DNA from: Amorphophallus konjac
Lineage: Eukaryota > Streptophyta > Magnoliopsida > Alismatales > Araceae
Direction: 5' to 3'
Assembly: GCA_022559845.1 (NCBI GenBank)
Contig: CM040126.1
Span: 44,758,458 to 44,822,457, forward strand
DNA length: 64,000 bases
Both the position numbers and the translations under genes were made by a program. The notes under the pieces were generated by a model. That model was not told the origin of the DNA. It saw nothing but the letters and a program-made list of their open reading frames with translations, and made no database searches. Of this stretch, positions 11,193-23,010 are shown one piece after another (position 1 is the first letter of the stretch; each line of letters opens with the position of its first letter).

Positions 11193-12680
11193 AGGTACGT
11201 CGGGCACACCACCTGCGATAGTTGGCTCGTCCGCCCACCCGGGCACACAACAGGTAGATGATGATGTTAGCCATCACGAGGGCGAGCAGGTGGTGTTGCA
11301 AGAGGGACACAAGCCATGTTGGGTCACTAGGTAAATATTTAAACTCATGAGTTATGTTCATTATCTATCCATCAACTATATATATAATTGTTGGCTATCA
11401 TTTTAACATTTATAATTGCAGGGATAAAGTAGAGCCCAGTGAGGCTTCTCGTTTTATTACCAACATTATTGAGCGACATGTGACAGGCCCATATAAGTCA
11501 TTTCGAAAGTTTCCTCAGGATATCCACGATCGATTGTATGACGAGTTCATGGTATACAATTTAATCTTTTAGATTACATATTTCCCAACTCCACAATTTC
11601 AATCGACTAACTTATAAAATTTGAATTCTTGACAGCAAGGATATCAGCTTGTGAGGCGAGCTGACACCGGACGAGCTCGACGTGTATGGGAGGCCACAGG
11701 AACTGTAATTATAAGCATCATTTACACGGCTGTCGAGAACGTGCCAAGGCTCTAGCCGGGGGGAGCGAGGACCGTGGCCTTTGGAAGGCACACGGCCCCG
11801 CATGGATGAGGAGGGATCACTAGGAGGACCTCTGTGATAGATGGGCCGAGCCTAATTGGATGGCCAAATACGCAAAAGCCAAAGTCGCACGTGCGTTACA
11901 TCCAAACGTGCATCTCCATACTCCTGGATCCGTTTCCTTCGCGACCCAGAAGGAGAGATTGGTAAGTAATCATCTTAATTTTATTATAATTTATTTCTTA
12001 TATGTCCCTATTTATTCTCTATAACATGTATAATAGGAAAAGAAGAGGGGTGGTACGGTCTCGTACCGCGATTTATTTGCTACAATTCACCAAAAGAAGG
12101 GGACGGATCAGTATGTTAGAGAGAGAGCTCGCTCGGTAGTGGTAAGATTATATACATACACATTTCTTTTCTATTTCTATTTTTAAATATGATTGATTAA
12201 TATGACATTTACAATATTTTTTATTCAATTTGCAGGAGTCATATGACAAGCATATGACTGAAAAGTATGGGGACGAGGAGACGCAGCGGCCGCAACTAGA
12301 TCCTGAAGCATGGGTAGCAGCAGCCGGCCCACCGAAGAAAGGACGAGTATACGGTTTTGGGCAGAGCTTGGACACCAGCCCGATTCTAGCATCTTCTCCG
12401 GGCACAGCTTCGTCCTACCCCGGTAGCAGTTCCTTCTCTACTCCCTCCATCGGCACTTCTACGAGCCAGATTACATCCATCGTCAAACATGCGGTAGACC
12501 TAGTCGAGGAACGCATGGAGGCACGCTTTACTCGAGTGGTTGCTACCCTCCTGGCCCAGGCGGGGATTTTGTCTCAGGGAGCACCCTCGAGCACACCACA
12601 GCCCTCTCATGTGAGTATTTAATTTAATTTTTAATTTCGTAGACTTTAGAGTTATAATAGAGGAGTATCTGTGATACCAA

Positions 12681-13941
12681 TGTTGTGTGCTCTATAGGCA
12701 AAGCCGGAAGCAAGTATATGAATATGTGTGCGCAACAGGATCTAGAGGTGGGGTGAATATATCCTATAAAAATTTTAACCTCAATTTTTAACCCTAAGAT
12801 AATTTAACACTCAGCTATCAAACCACGAGCTCAGATGATATCTGTGAGAACAATATAAATGAAAGTGACAAGAATGTACTAACCAAGAGAATGCTATCTC
12901 ACAGAATCCACTCAGATCAGACAGATCTAACAGACTGCAATACAACCACTTAGCGCATAGGGAAGATCTGTTCATACGCAAACCTGTGAATGGAGGAAGA
13001 TGATAAGGGCCAATCACACCAATGCAAATCACGGCACACAGAATTTTTAGGTGATTCGATCTGTCACGTAGATCTACGTCCACCCCACACTCAAACCTGA
13101 GTGTGACTTCCACTTGCAACATCAATAACCGCAGACTCAGTCTGCAAACAAACGCTGACTTACAGCTTGACCTAGAAGAACACTCTCTTCTCTTCTTCTG
13201 GTCAAATTAGAAAGAACCGTGAGTAACACCCAGTTACCCACAACCCGAGAACCAGTCCTCTCTTCCTCTGAAGCACAGAGGGAATCATTCTCTTCAACCA
13301 GTTTCATCATTCTTCAAATGTCAGAGCCATGAGCCACTTTACACCACTGAATAGCCATTTGACACTGCTATACAGCCATTTGTCTGCTTCGTCCACCCAT
13401 TTTCACCCTTAATCCGCATCTAAAAAGTCTTCTTTCATTCTGTGAATTCTTCTGTCAGAAGTCGACTTGTAAGCCCTCCCGAGTCGACTTGAGGTTCTTG
13501 GTTTTCAGTTGTTATACACCTACTGCCTATTATTCACCTTTGCACTGCTATTTGTCACCACTGTTGCCTATTATTCACCTAGTCCATCCATTTGTTACCC
13601 TTAAAGTAGTATCTGTCACCCGTAATGTACATTTGTCAGCCTTAAGAGATATTTTTCACCTTTATTCTTCAGCGGGTACAGAGTCTATCTTAATGTGATA
13701 TATCAGCTTGTTTCTTCAGCGATTAGAGGCTTCTTCTGCAGAGTTGCTTCTAGGGCTGCTGTGACACTGCCATGCTTATGCTTACCTGAATTCTTCAGAT
13801 ATTATAGTTCTTCAAACAGATATTCTTCAAGTATATAGACATAACAGTTCAAGCATTCATAGCATTGACATAACAACTCTTCAATCCTTCATATGAAAAT
13901 GTTGGTCAAGGCATTAGAAAACATATCGACATTAGCCAACA
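12681..13941 (-). mobile_element. minus-strand LTR of the same family as the solo LTR at 10,080 (limits approximate)
   Basis: The left end carries GGATCTAGAGGTGGGGTGAATA, the complement-oriented version of the solo LTR end. The right half carries repeated ATTTGTCACC and TTTTTCACCTTTA motifs, the reverse complement of those in the 10,080 copy. Candidate ends are TGTTG at 12681 and CCAACA at 13941, but no target duplication was found, so the limits are tentative. It lies inside the last large intron of the second CACTA gene. Confidence 0.55.
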
Positions 13942-14489
13942 CACATCAAATTCATGATATAAAAAACCATTATCAGAATATGATTCATAGTGTTAGACAT
14001 CATCAAAACCACAGGGCACAATAATAACATTACTACTTAGTTCAAAGAATTCACCTTTGAGAGTGAAAGAAATCATCCTCATGTTATCTACTTTAGAATT
14101 TAAAAAATCAAAAAGATATTTAACTAGATTTATTAATAATTATATTTATTAAAATCTATTTATTATTAATTTTTTGTGATGTAGTATCCTCCTACAGTCG
14201 GTGATGGTGGAGATGCTACGAATGACGAATGAGGATGATGTATCGGATATCTCTTGATTTTTTTTAATGATATTGTGAAAAAATGATACATTTCAATTAA
14301 TGTAACTATGACTTTTTTTATTCAAAGATTTATATGTTGTGGACATTCTTTATTGTAATTTACAATAGGATTTTATCCTATTGTGTGTTGTATATTTTGT
14401 TTATTGCGTGTTTTATGTTGAGTTGTGTCGATTATGGTGTATAATTGTAGCTTTAAACAAGTTTTTAAAATTTTAAAATATATAAAAAA

Positions 14490-15259
14490 ATATGGAGAAA
14501 GTTTTCGACGAAATTTCGACCAACTAACAATTCGTCGGAACTAATTTCACGCACTTATTTCCTGACGTATTTATTTTCCAGCGCAAATCGGTCGAAAGGT
14601 TCAGACGTATTTTAGACCAACTAAATGTTCATCGGAACAAATTTGATCCACATTAGTTCCGACGTATTAATTATCCGTCTCAAATACGTCGAACATTAAC
14701 GACGTCTTTTCGACCCAAGATAGTTTCGTTGGAAATAATTTGATCCACATTAGTTCCGACGTTTTAGTTTTCCGTCTCAAATGCATCGAGAATTAACGAC
14801 GTATTTTCGACACAATAATAGTTCGTCGGAACTAATTTGTCCCACAGGTTTTCCATGTATTATTTATCCGATAGAAATACGTTGAAAATTAACGACGTAT
14901 TTCCCACCAAAATAACTTTCGTCAGAACTAATTTAACCCATATGTTTGCGATGAGATAATATATCTATCGAAAATACGTCGAAAACTTTAGACCTATTTT
15001 CAACTAAATTATGTTCCGTCGCAATGATTAATTAATTTTCGTATTATTAATTACCGACATAAATAGCCACCATCATTTCGACGATGTAGTTTCGTCTGTA
15101 ATTTCGGACGCATTGGCAACGCTATTTTAGTACGCCAGAAATTTACGACGTAATAGTTCCGACGTCCATATTCCGTCGTAAATATGTCAGAAATATATCG
15201 AAAATTCACATTGCGACGTATCTCTGACATATTTGGGACGGCAAATAGACGTCAGAATT
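14490..15259. repeat. CACTA subterminal repeat zone
   Basis: About 770 bp dense in degenerate direct and inverted copies of a short motif close to TTCCGACGTATT or its complement AATACGTCG, recurring every 30-60 bp. Such zones are the binding sites of the TNPA-type protein in CACTA elements. There is no coding potential. Confidence 0.8.
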
Positions 15260-15278
15260 TCCCATTTTTCTTGTAGTG
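15260..15278 (-). mobile_element. right terminal inverted repeat of the CACTA element
   Basis: Read on the minus strand it starts CACTACAAGAAAAATGGG, the standard CACTA terminus. The flanking trinucleotide is GAC; no left partner is available to test a 3-bp target duplication. Confidence 0.9.
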
Positions 15279-16849
15279 GACGATCGCGACCATCAGGTAA
15301 AGGACGATGGATAGACCGCGTTCTTCCCCTCTTCGCCTGCGCGCCTGTCCATCTCAGTTGACTTATAACCCGTTTCAGTCGATTGATATCCAGATCCGTC
15401 GACTGAAAACCCATTTCTCAGACGACTGATGCTCTGTTCAATCGACTTATATCTGTTTCAGTGGACTGACTTAGCCTCTGTCGACTGAATTCCTACCCCT
15501 GAACTTAACGCGGCCCTGTCCAGACCACGTCCTTAGGGTCGCGGTGGGCCGATAGACTGTGTTCTTATTCTCCCGCTTGTGACTCGACTCAACTACCTAG
15601 CGAGTCGACACAAACCCAGACTGCCTCTTGGGATCGCGGCTCTGTCTTGACCGCGACCATTTGATAGAGGTTCTTGTTCGACCGCTACCTCGCCAATTTT
15701 TTCGAGCTTCGCGTTTTGCGTTGTCTTGCAAGGTTCGAACTTTGTTAAGGTTTCAACCTTTTCAGGCTACTACCCTGAGATGTTCACGACTCCTTAATGT
15801 ATATTCCAGAACCTTGAATCTTGATTTTTAGGTCATATCCCTATGACCTATCTTTGATCTAGTGAACTTGAATTCCTTCTCAAGGAATTCTTTCCACTCT
15901 AAATGCTTGGTTACATAAACTTGTCCTTGAAACTCTTGGCCATTAAATAGCGTGGATGTCTAGATTTCGTGGGATCTCTGATCCACCCTTCAATGCCAAT
16001 GCACCAAAAGGGCCCGGTCTGGTCTTAGGGAGAGCGCACGAAAAGTCTAGTGCCCATGGGAGTTTTAATGACATGGTGAGACATTGCACCGAAGTACTTG
16101 CTAGTGTGTAAGTCTACGACATTCCACTTTTACATGAACATAATTCATTCATTTGGCATGAATACGTGAAAGTAGTTGCTTGGTTGACTTGACTTGATAA
16201 ATGGCCAATCACCGTGCATGATTAGTTGTGGCTTCACTTGACTAATTTTGTAGCCATCTTGATACTTGCTCTGTATGCCTTGATTAAATTGAATCTACCT
16301 ATTCTCATTTACTCAATTCTCTTCAATTCCTACTGATCATGATTCCGCTTTTGGTTATCATCTCTCAGGATTACTTATTGCGTATTTTCAGACATATAGT
16401 TATTTCCACACTATTAAATGGTTAATTACTTAAAAATTCTGCCTAGTGATAAGAATGTAAATCCTACTGAGCTTCTTGCTTACCCTCTTTCTTTAACAGT
16501 TTTCAGGTATTTCAAAAGGCGGAGTGTTTGCAATTGGGAATGGGCAAGAGTGATCGAGTGGACCTGGAGCTTAGAGACCCGAGTTTTTTTCTTATTTCTT
16601 GAGTCTAGTTAGAGTCGTGAGTCTTGTTCTTCTCTTTCTTCTTTCCTTTTTCTCTTTATTGAGTCCATTATTGTAATTCAAGTTGAAAGTGTAATTTTGT
16701 TATTAATAAAAATTATATATTTGGTTAAGAGTTGGCCTCTACGTGTTCAATGGTGTTGTCTTATTGTCGATTATGTTGCTCTTATTGTTATGACTGTTTC
16801 GCTACCACGTTTCGAGCAAGTTTTCGCAGCTATCGGTTCGGGACATGAC
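15279..16849 (+). mobile_element. LTR-like sequence, 3' end defined by a primer binding site
   Basis: No gene was found. The first 250 bp repeat GTCGACTGA-like motifs in both orientations. The last part looks like an R-U5 region (TTATTAATAAAAATTATATA) and ends GGGACATGACA just before a tRNA-Met-like primer site. Seventy bases of this end recur at 23,015-23,074. The 5' end is lost, probably where the CACTA element lies. Confidence 0.5.
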
Positions 16850-16854
16850 AGAAG

Positions 16855-16870
16855 TGATATTTATCAGAGC
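16855..16870 (+). other. primer binding site (initiator tRNA-Met, disrupted)
   Basis: TGATATTTATCAGAGC is the expected TGATATCAGAGC with extra bases in the middle. It lies 5 nt after the LTR-like end and 76 nt before the copia gag frame. Confidence 0.6.
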
Positions 16871-16930
16871 GAGGCTCTGCTGTTCCCAGATCTCACGATC
16901 TACAGAGTGATCCTAGTGCATTCTACAATC

Positions 16931-17482
16931 ATGAATTTTTCTGTTGAACACATGTCGATGAATTGCCTTCCCATTCTTAATGGTTCTAATATTACTTCAT
17001 GGATAGGTAAAATGTGTGGACTGATCAATTCAATTAATCCTAATATTTGGAAGTTGATTTATGATGGTCCTCACATATTACCTCTAGATGAGACCAAGTG
17101 GTCTAGTCAAGATAAATTGAAGAACCATGAAAATGTCATTGTCTTAAGTTTATTGAAAAGTGCCATTGATACTCATATGTTTCCATTTGTTTCTTCTTGT
17201 AGAACGGCAAAGGAGATTATGGATCAGTTGATCAAAGCTCGAAAGATGGGAGGACAAAATTGTCTCATGGCCGACAATGATGATCAACTCAATGAAGAAA
17301 ATTATGATGAGGCAAATTCTGAATCCGAAGAACTCTCTATTGAGGAATGGCAAATGGCATATGCTACACTGTATGATAAATGCAAGAAACTCAGATCTGA
17401 AAATAAAATCTTGAAAAGGAAGATTAATGAGAATGGACATGCTAATTCCTCCTGTGAGCACTGTAAAATCTTGGAGTCAAAT
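16931..17482 (+). pseudogene. Ty1/copia gag N-terminal fragment (SIRE/Maximus-like)
   Basis: Opens with MNFSVEHMSMNCLPILNGSN, the usual copia gag entrance in which an N-terminal segment precedes a W-containing motif (ITSWIGKMCGLINSINP). It continues with an LKSAIDTHMFPFVSSCRTAKEIMDQLIK segment of the gag core, then an acidic linker and a coiled-coil-like stretch (YDKCKKLRSENKILKRK). Such gag proteins form the particle that packages element RNA. The frame is cut at 17482 by the LTR that begins at 17483, and neither zinc knuckle nor pol follows. It lies 60 nt downstream of a primer site, so it belongs to the LTR-like sequence on its left. Confidence 0.75.
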
Positions 17483-20302
17483 TGTTGGGTCCCGTAGTGC
17501 AAGAACACGGATCTAGAGGGGGGGTGAATAGATCCTTCTACTATAAACTATGTCCGATTAAAAACATAAACTAGCGCACGGCGGAATTAACAAGATTGAT
17601 GAGATTGAGGAATTTAATCAAAACAGATTTAAACTTAATTCAATCAGTCTCACCGAGCTCACACGATTGCATAAACAGATAATATAGCGAAGCACACAAC
17701 CACAAAGATCAAACCACAAGACACAGGGATTTTTAAGGTGGTTCGGGATCACGACGGGCTCTCTACGTCCACCCCTCACCAAACCCGGTGAGACTTCACT
17801 CGGGGATAAATCCCCAAACGGAGACGACGCTCCAAACACACACGGGACGATGCCCGCACATACACGGGGACACACCCCAACACACACACAAACGGAGACG
17901 AAGTCTCCCACACGATCCGATGACTGGATCACAAACACATACACGATCCGACGATCGGATCACAACACACACGATCCGACGACCGGATCACAACACACAC
18001 ACACACGCTGCAACAACCGCAGCACAATGACACAAACACGATCGCACGTAGGCGATCAAACATTACCGTATACACAAACGATCACACACACAAATATCTC
18101 TAATGTTCAGAAAATGAACACAAATATTCAGGCATGCTCAAACCCAAAATATAGATCATAGAACACATCACAAAGAACTGATAGAAGACATAGAAGTGAT
18201 CCCCCTTTATTTTTCAAGGCCGGTTGATGATGTTCCTTGAACCACGAGTTGGAGGGAAGCCGGATGAAGACGATTCTTACGTCCTCTTGATCCTCTCTTC
18301 GATCCGCTCCTTTTCTTCTTCTTCCACGAGCTCCAGATCTTCACGGAAGGAGATGATTTCCTCCTTGCAAGAGCTCCACCACGTTTTCCCCCTTTTCTTC
18401 ACCTATACGAAAGAACAAATGAGCATTAGGGTTAATCAACTCCCAAATTCGTAACTCTTATATAAGCAACTCAAGGGGTGGGGAAAAGACTTATAAAACC
18501 CTCCTAATACATGTTAAAAACACCTTAATAATAATAGAAACTAATAGGGGGTAGTATGGTAATGTTTGAAAGGGTTTTCAATGAGTTTTAAACACTTTCG
18601 CAAATCCCGATCGGAAGGGGTCGACCCTTGGGGTCGACCCTCGGCAACCAGGCTGCTGCCGGGGCAAAAAAAAAAGAGCTAAGTTTACACAGCAGAGGGT
18701 CAAAAAATGCAGTTTTAGCCCCGATAAAGTGCCAGAAAAATTCCCAAAAATCAAGAATTAATTACCATGAATTCCACAAAGTATTAAGACCATCTAAACC
18801 ACATTTCAACAAGATTTATGATAAAACATTAAGCACATTGTAAAGGCTCAAACATCTCATTTTAAGGATGCATAAAACACTTCCAATGCAATGCAACCTC
18901 ATGAAAGATGTTCATGAAAACGACCCGGAACTTAGCATAGAAATGGTTAGATGTTACCATCATCCACTTGACATGAGAGGGTTTAAAAACTATCCTTGAA
19001 CCTATAAAAACGTGATAAACCAAGAAGTTAGATGATAATCAAAACTCATGAACCAAGCATCAACTCTTTGAACTAGTTAACATAAAAATACATCATTAAA
19101 CACATTCAATCATGTAATTGACTTCTCAATTCAACCATCAAAAACATATTCACCATTTGACAAGGTTTTGATATGATGAATATGAATCTTTCACTTAATC
19201 AAATAAAATGACATAGGAGCTCAACCATTCAATCACTTGACAACCAATTCTTCAACAACAAAATGCTTCATCACACAAGTGTTTAACAAATATGCCAAAT
19301 GCAAAGCATGCATAATATCATGGAACCATATTCATTCAAATGGCATTCTTGTTGGTTACAAGCTAACATTCATGAAGCATTATCTCACGAGGAGCATTGA
19401 TACAAACAAGGGATCTTTTTAAAACAACCATACATTGAAATCACAATAACTCTATGAATGATATGTCACTATCATTCAATTAGAAAGGTGTTTTAAATGA
19501 ACACAATCTCCTTGATTGAGACCCAAATGAAGCCATCTTCAGTAAGGCCATCTTCATGCAATTCTTTCACACAGAAAGTCATTAACTCAAGCTTTTAGAG
19601 CATAGTACACATGACCAATCATTCATCTAATGCATTAGCAATATGGAACCAACTCTCATGAAGTCTTGTATGAATATTTCAAGCCCAAAAATCTTATGAA
19701 GAAAATGCATGAAAATATCCAACCAAGGCTTTGAAAAGTTATTAGATGAAATGAATGAAATGTAGAAGAGTCAATGCAATGCAATGAGTGAGTCAACTCC
19801 CTTTTTCAATAAGATCTTCATTGATGCACTCCTTTGAGTCCCAAACGTGAATCATGGATTTTGATCCTGCAAATCAAAATATTCAAGGCATGAGATCCTT
19901 AAATACAAATCATTCATATAACTTACAAACATGAACAGAGTTAATTCCCTTTAAGAAGAAGAGCTTCATTGATGGACTCCTTAAGATTCCAAGTATGAGC
20001 CATGAAGTTGTGTTCTTACAAACCAACATAAATATAACATTAGTTCCTTAAACATCGAGAGTTCACATGGCATTCAAGAGTAAACATTGACGTCATCTTG
20101 TGTTCCTACAAACCAACATAAATATAACATTAGTTCCTTAAACACCTAGAGTTCACATGGCTTTCAAGAGTAAACATTGACGTCATCTTTCAACTCATCA
20201 AATCAAGATATAAAACATGTTGCTCAATGAAACACATACACACACAAACACAATCGTTTTGATATCATTGAAACCAAGCACGAACTATGGGATGCAACAA
20301 TC
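17483..20302 (-). mobile_element. complete SIRE/Maximus-like copia LTR (2,820 bp), minus orientation
   Basis: Read on the minus strand it begins TGTTGCATCCC right after a polypurine tract and ends GGGACCCAACA, giving matching TGTTG/CAACA ends. It carries a TATA box (CTTATATAAGAG, + strand 18,456-18,468) and, near its end, the motif around GGATCTAGAGGGGGGGTGAATAG often seen in plant copia LTRs. Having the polypurine tract on its 5' side marks it as a 3' LTR. Its own internal region is reduced to about 200 bp. Confidence 0.8.
20010..20190 (-). repeat. direct duplication of about 90 bp in the U3 part of the left LTR
   Basis: The segment from TGTTCTTACAAACCAACATA to TTGACGTCATC is repeated in tandem with three or four mismatches (about 20,010-20,098 and 20,099-20,190). 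It lies in the unpaired spacer of the giant inverted repeat and is absent from the right arm. Confidence 0.8.
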
Positions 20303-20507
20303 TCCCCCTTTTTGATGATGACAAAACGATGTGTGTGATAATACAGAATTTGCAAAACATTTGCAAACATTGAGCATACACCAATTCTTCCATCCTCCCC
20401 ATGACAACATCATTCAGAAAGTATTGAGCACACACCAAACATTCTCCCCCTTTTTGTCATCTACAAAAAGACAAGGGAGCATGTGACATAAAATGAACAT
20501 GTGAGGC
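20303..20507 (-). mobile_element. copia 3' internal remnant with two polypurine tracts
   Basis: On the minus strand CATCAAAAAGGGGGAGAT abuts the LTR start at 20302, and a second GACAAAAAGGGGGAGAAT lies at about 20,440-20,460. Repeated polypurine tracts joined to a TGATGACAAAA motif are typical of SIRE-type copia elements. There is no coding frame. Confidence 0.75.
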
Positions 20508-23010
20508 CAAAGGAGTGCATTAATGAAGATCTTATTGAAAAAGGGAGTTGACTCACTCATTGCATTGCATTGACTCTTCTACATTTCATTCATTTCATCT
20601 AATAACTTTTCAAAGTCTTGGTTGGATATTTTCATGCATTTTCTTCATAAGATTTTTGGGCCTGAAATATTCATACAAGACTTCATGAGAGTTGGTTCTA
20701 TATTGCTCATGCATTGGATGAATGATTGGTCATGTGTACTATGCTCTAAAAGCTTGAGTTAATGACTTTCTGTGTGAAAGAATTGCATGAAGATGGCCTT
20801 ACTGAAGATGGCTTCATTTGGGTCTCAATCAAGGAGATTGTGTTCATTTAACACACCTTTCTAATTGAATGATAGTGGCATATCATTCATAGAGTTATTG
20901 TGATTTCAATGTATGGTTGTTTCAAAAAGATCCCTTGTTTGTATCAATGCTCCTCGTGAGATAATGCTTCATGAATGTTAGCTTGTAACCAACAAGAATG
21001 CCATTTGAATGAATATGGTTCCATGATATTATGCATGCTTTGCATTTGACATATTTGTTAAACACTTGTGTGATGAAGCATTTTGTTGTTGAAGAATTGG
21101 TTGTCAAGTGATTGAATGGTTGAGCTCCTATGTCATTTTATTTGATTAAGTGAAAGATTCATGTTCATCATATCAAAACCTTGTCAAATGGTGAATATAT
21201 TTTTGATGGTTGAATTGAGAAGTCAATTACATGATTGAATGTGTTTAATGATGTATTTTTATGTTAACTAGTTCAAAGAGTTGATGCTTGGTTCATGAGT
21301 TTTGATTATCATCTAACTTCTTGGTTTATCATATTTTTACAGGTTCAAGGATGGTTTTTAAACCCTCTCATGTCAAGTGGATGATGGTAACATCTAACCA
21401 TTTCTATGCTAAGTTCCGGGTCGTTTTCATGAACATCTTTCATGAGGTTGCATTGCATTGGAAGTGTTTTATGCATCCTTAAAATGAGATGTTTGAGCCT
21501 TTACAATGTGCTTAGTGTTTTATCATAAATCTTGTTGAAATGTGGTTTAGATGGTCTTAATACTTTATGGAATTCATGGTAATTAATTCTTGATTTTTGA
21601 GAATTTGTTCGCACTTTATCGGGGCTAAAACCGCATTTTTTGACCCTCTGCTGAAGGGGTCGACCCCTGGGGTCGACCCCCCCCCCCTGGGCTGGATGCC
21701 CAACCACTGCATGGGTCGACCCCTGGGGTCGAGGGGTCGACCCGTGCAAGGGTCGACCCATGGGGTCGACCCATGCAGTGGTTGGGCATCCAGCCCAGGG
21801 GGGGGGGGGTCGACCCCCGGGGTCGACCCCTGTAAACTTAGCTCGTTTTTTTTTGGCCCCGGCAGCAGCCTGGTTGCCGAGGGTCGACCCCAAGGGTCGA
21901 CCCCTTCCGATCGAGATTTGCGAAAGTGTTTAAAACTCATTGAAAACCCTTTCAAACATTACCATACTACCCCCTATTAGTTTCTATTGTTATTAAGGTG
22001 TTTTTAACATGTATTAGGAGGGTTTTATGAGTCTTTTCCCCACCCCTTGAGTTGCTTATATAAGAGTTACGAATTTGGGAGTTGATTAACCCTAATGCTC
22101 ATTTGTTCTTTCGTATAGGTGAAGAAAAGGGGGAAAACGTGGTGGAGCTCTTGCAAGGAGGAAATCATCTACTTCCGTGAAGATCTGGAGCTCGTGGAAG
22201 AAGAAGAAAAGGAGCGGATCGAAGAGAGGATCAAGAGGACGTAAGAATCGTCATCATCTGGCTTCCCTCCAACTCGTGGTTCAAGGAACATCATCAATCG
22301 GCCTTGAAAAATAAAGGGGGATCACTTCTATATCTTCTATCAGTTCTTTGTGATGTGTTCTATGATCTATATTTTGGGTTTGAGCATGCCTGAATATTTG
22401 TGTTCATTTTCTGAACATTAGAGATATTTGTGTGTGTGACTGTTTGTGTATACGGTCGTGTTTGATCGCCTACGTGCGATCGTGTTTGTGTCATTGTGCT
22501 GCGGTTGTTGTAGCGTGTATGTGTGTGTTGTGATCCGGTCGTCGAATCGTGTATGTGTTTGTGATCCAGTCGTCGGATCGTGTGAGAGACTTCATCTCCG
22601 TCTGTGTGTGTGTTGGGGTGTGTCCCCGTGTGTGTGTGGGCATCGTCCCGTGTGTGTTTGGAGCGTCGTCTCCGTTTGGGGATTTATCCCCGAGTGAAGC
22701 CTCACCGGGTTTGGTGAGGGGTGGACATAGGGAGCCCGTCGTGGTCCCGAACCACCTTAAAAATCCCCGTGTCTTGTGGTTTGATCTTTGTGGTTGTGTG
22801 CTTCGCTATCTTATCTATTTATGCAATCGTGTGAGCTCGGTGAGACTGAGTGAATTAAGTTTAAATCTGTTTAGATTAAATTCCTCAATCTCATCAATCT
22901 TGTTAATTCCGCTGTGCGCTAGTTTATGTTTTTAATCGGACATAGTTTATAGTAGAAGGATCTATTCACCCACCCTCTAGATCCGTGTTCTTGCACTACG
23001 GGACCCAACA
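20508..23010 (+). mobile_element. second copy of the copia LTR, plus orientation, 5' truncated
   Basis: This is the reverse-complement partner of 17,483-19,836. It carries the same TATA box (GCTTATATAAGAG at about 22,052), the same downstream leader and the same end GGGACCCAACA at 23010. The first 466 bp of the LTR (the part equal to 19,837-20,302) are missing. No primer site follows directly; instead 23,011 enters a different LTR end. Confidence 0.8.
21654..21830. repeat. 177-bp nested palindrome built from GGGTCGACCC units, right arm only
   Basis: The arm sequence is uninterrupted on the left (reverse complement CTCTGCTG then TGTAAAC) but is split here by 177 bp. The insert is near self-complementary: GGGTCGACCC units, a CCTGGGCTGGATGCCCAACC segment and a GCATGGGTCGACC segment on one side are mirrored on the other around a centre near 21,740. 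Long C and G runs flank the symmetrical parts. Confidence 0.9.

Larger units (their letters stand above)
9290..14231 (+). pseudogene. second CACTA gene (TNPA-like, Ptta/En/Spm transposase-24 type), multi-exon
   Basis: An ATG at 9290 opens a basic exon (MVRGRTESSRRGGSGRGST) that ends at a GTATGT donor. It is followed by the mini-exon array, an exon at 11,193-11,330 (GTSGTPPAIVGSS and onward), and an exon at 11,422-11,550 (DKVEPSEASRFITNIIERH). Next come QGYQLVRRADTGRARRVWEA at 11,636 and, after a frameshift, PNWMAKYAKAKVARALHPNVHLH with TPGSVSFATQKERL, the hallmark of the Ptta/En/Spm family. An exon at 12,237-12,609 ends with PSSTPQPSH before a GTGAGT donor, and a last short exon at 14,186-14,231 ends in TGA. 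Family members bind subterminal repeats and help assemble the transposition complex. The frameshift near 11,750-11,830 breaks this copy. Confidence 0.7.
4936..15278 (+). mobile_element. CACTA (En/Spm) DNA transposon, decayed, right terminus intact, left terminus not found
   Basis: It has the two-gene layout of plant CACTA elements: a tnp2-type transposase gene at 5,476-9,174 and a Ptta/En/Spm-type second gene at about 9,290-14,230. The right end shows a subterminal repeat zone and a terminus which, read from the minus strand, begins CACTACAAGAAAAATGGG. No matching left terminus or subterminal repeats were found between 3,000 and 5,476, so the left end is probably truncated and the start given is nominal. 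Two LTR insertions lie inside. Many nonsense codons and frameshifts make it non-autonomous now. Confidence 0.85.
17483..23010. repeat. giant inverted repeat: arms 17,483-19,836 and 20,508-23,010, spacer 671 bp
   Basis: The outer ends read TGTTGGGTCCC and GGGACCCAACA, and the arms match base for base over long stretches. For example, the same 61-residue open frame occurs at 19,237-19,422 (+) and 20,922-21,107 (-) with one residue different. The right arm is longer, mostly because of a 177-bp palindromic insert. The arms are opposed copies of one copia LTR. The flanks CAAAT and GTCAT do not match, so this is not a simple single insertion. Confidence 0.92.

Noticed and set aside
21654..21830. 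cloning vector or linker contamination suggested by repeated GTCGAC sites
   Set aside because: The same GGGTCGACCC units occur in both arms of the natural LTR (near 18,615 and 21,885), so they belong to the element.
22446..22935. open frames rich in Val/Cys in the right arm of the giant inverted repeat
   Set aside because: They come from TG/CA-rich LTR sequence, occur in mirror form in the left arm, and match no family.
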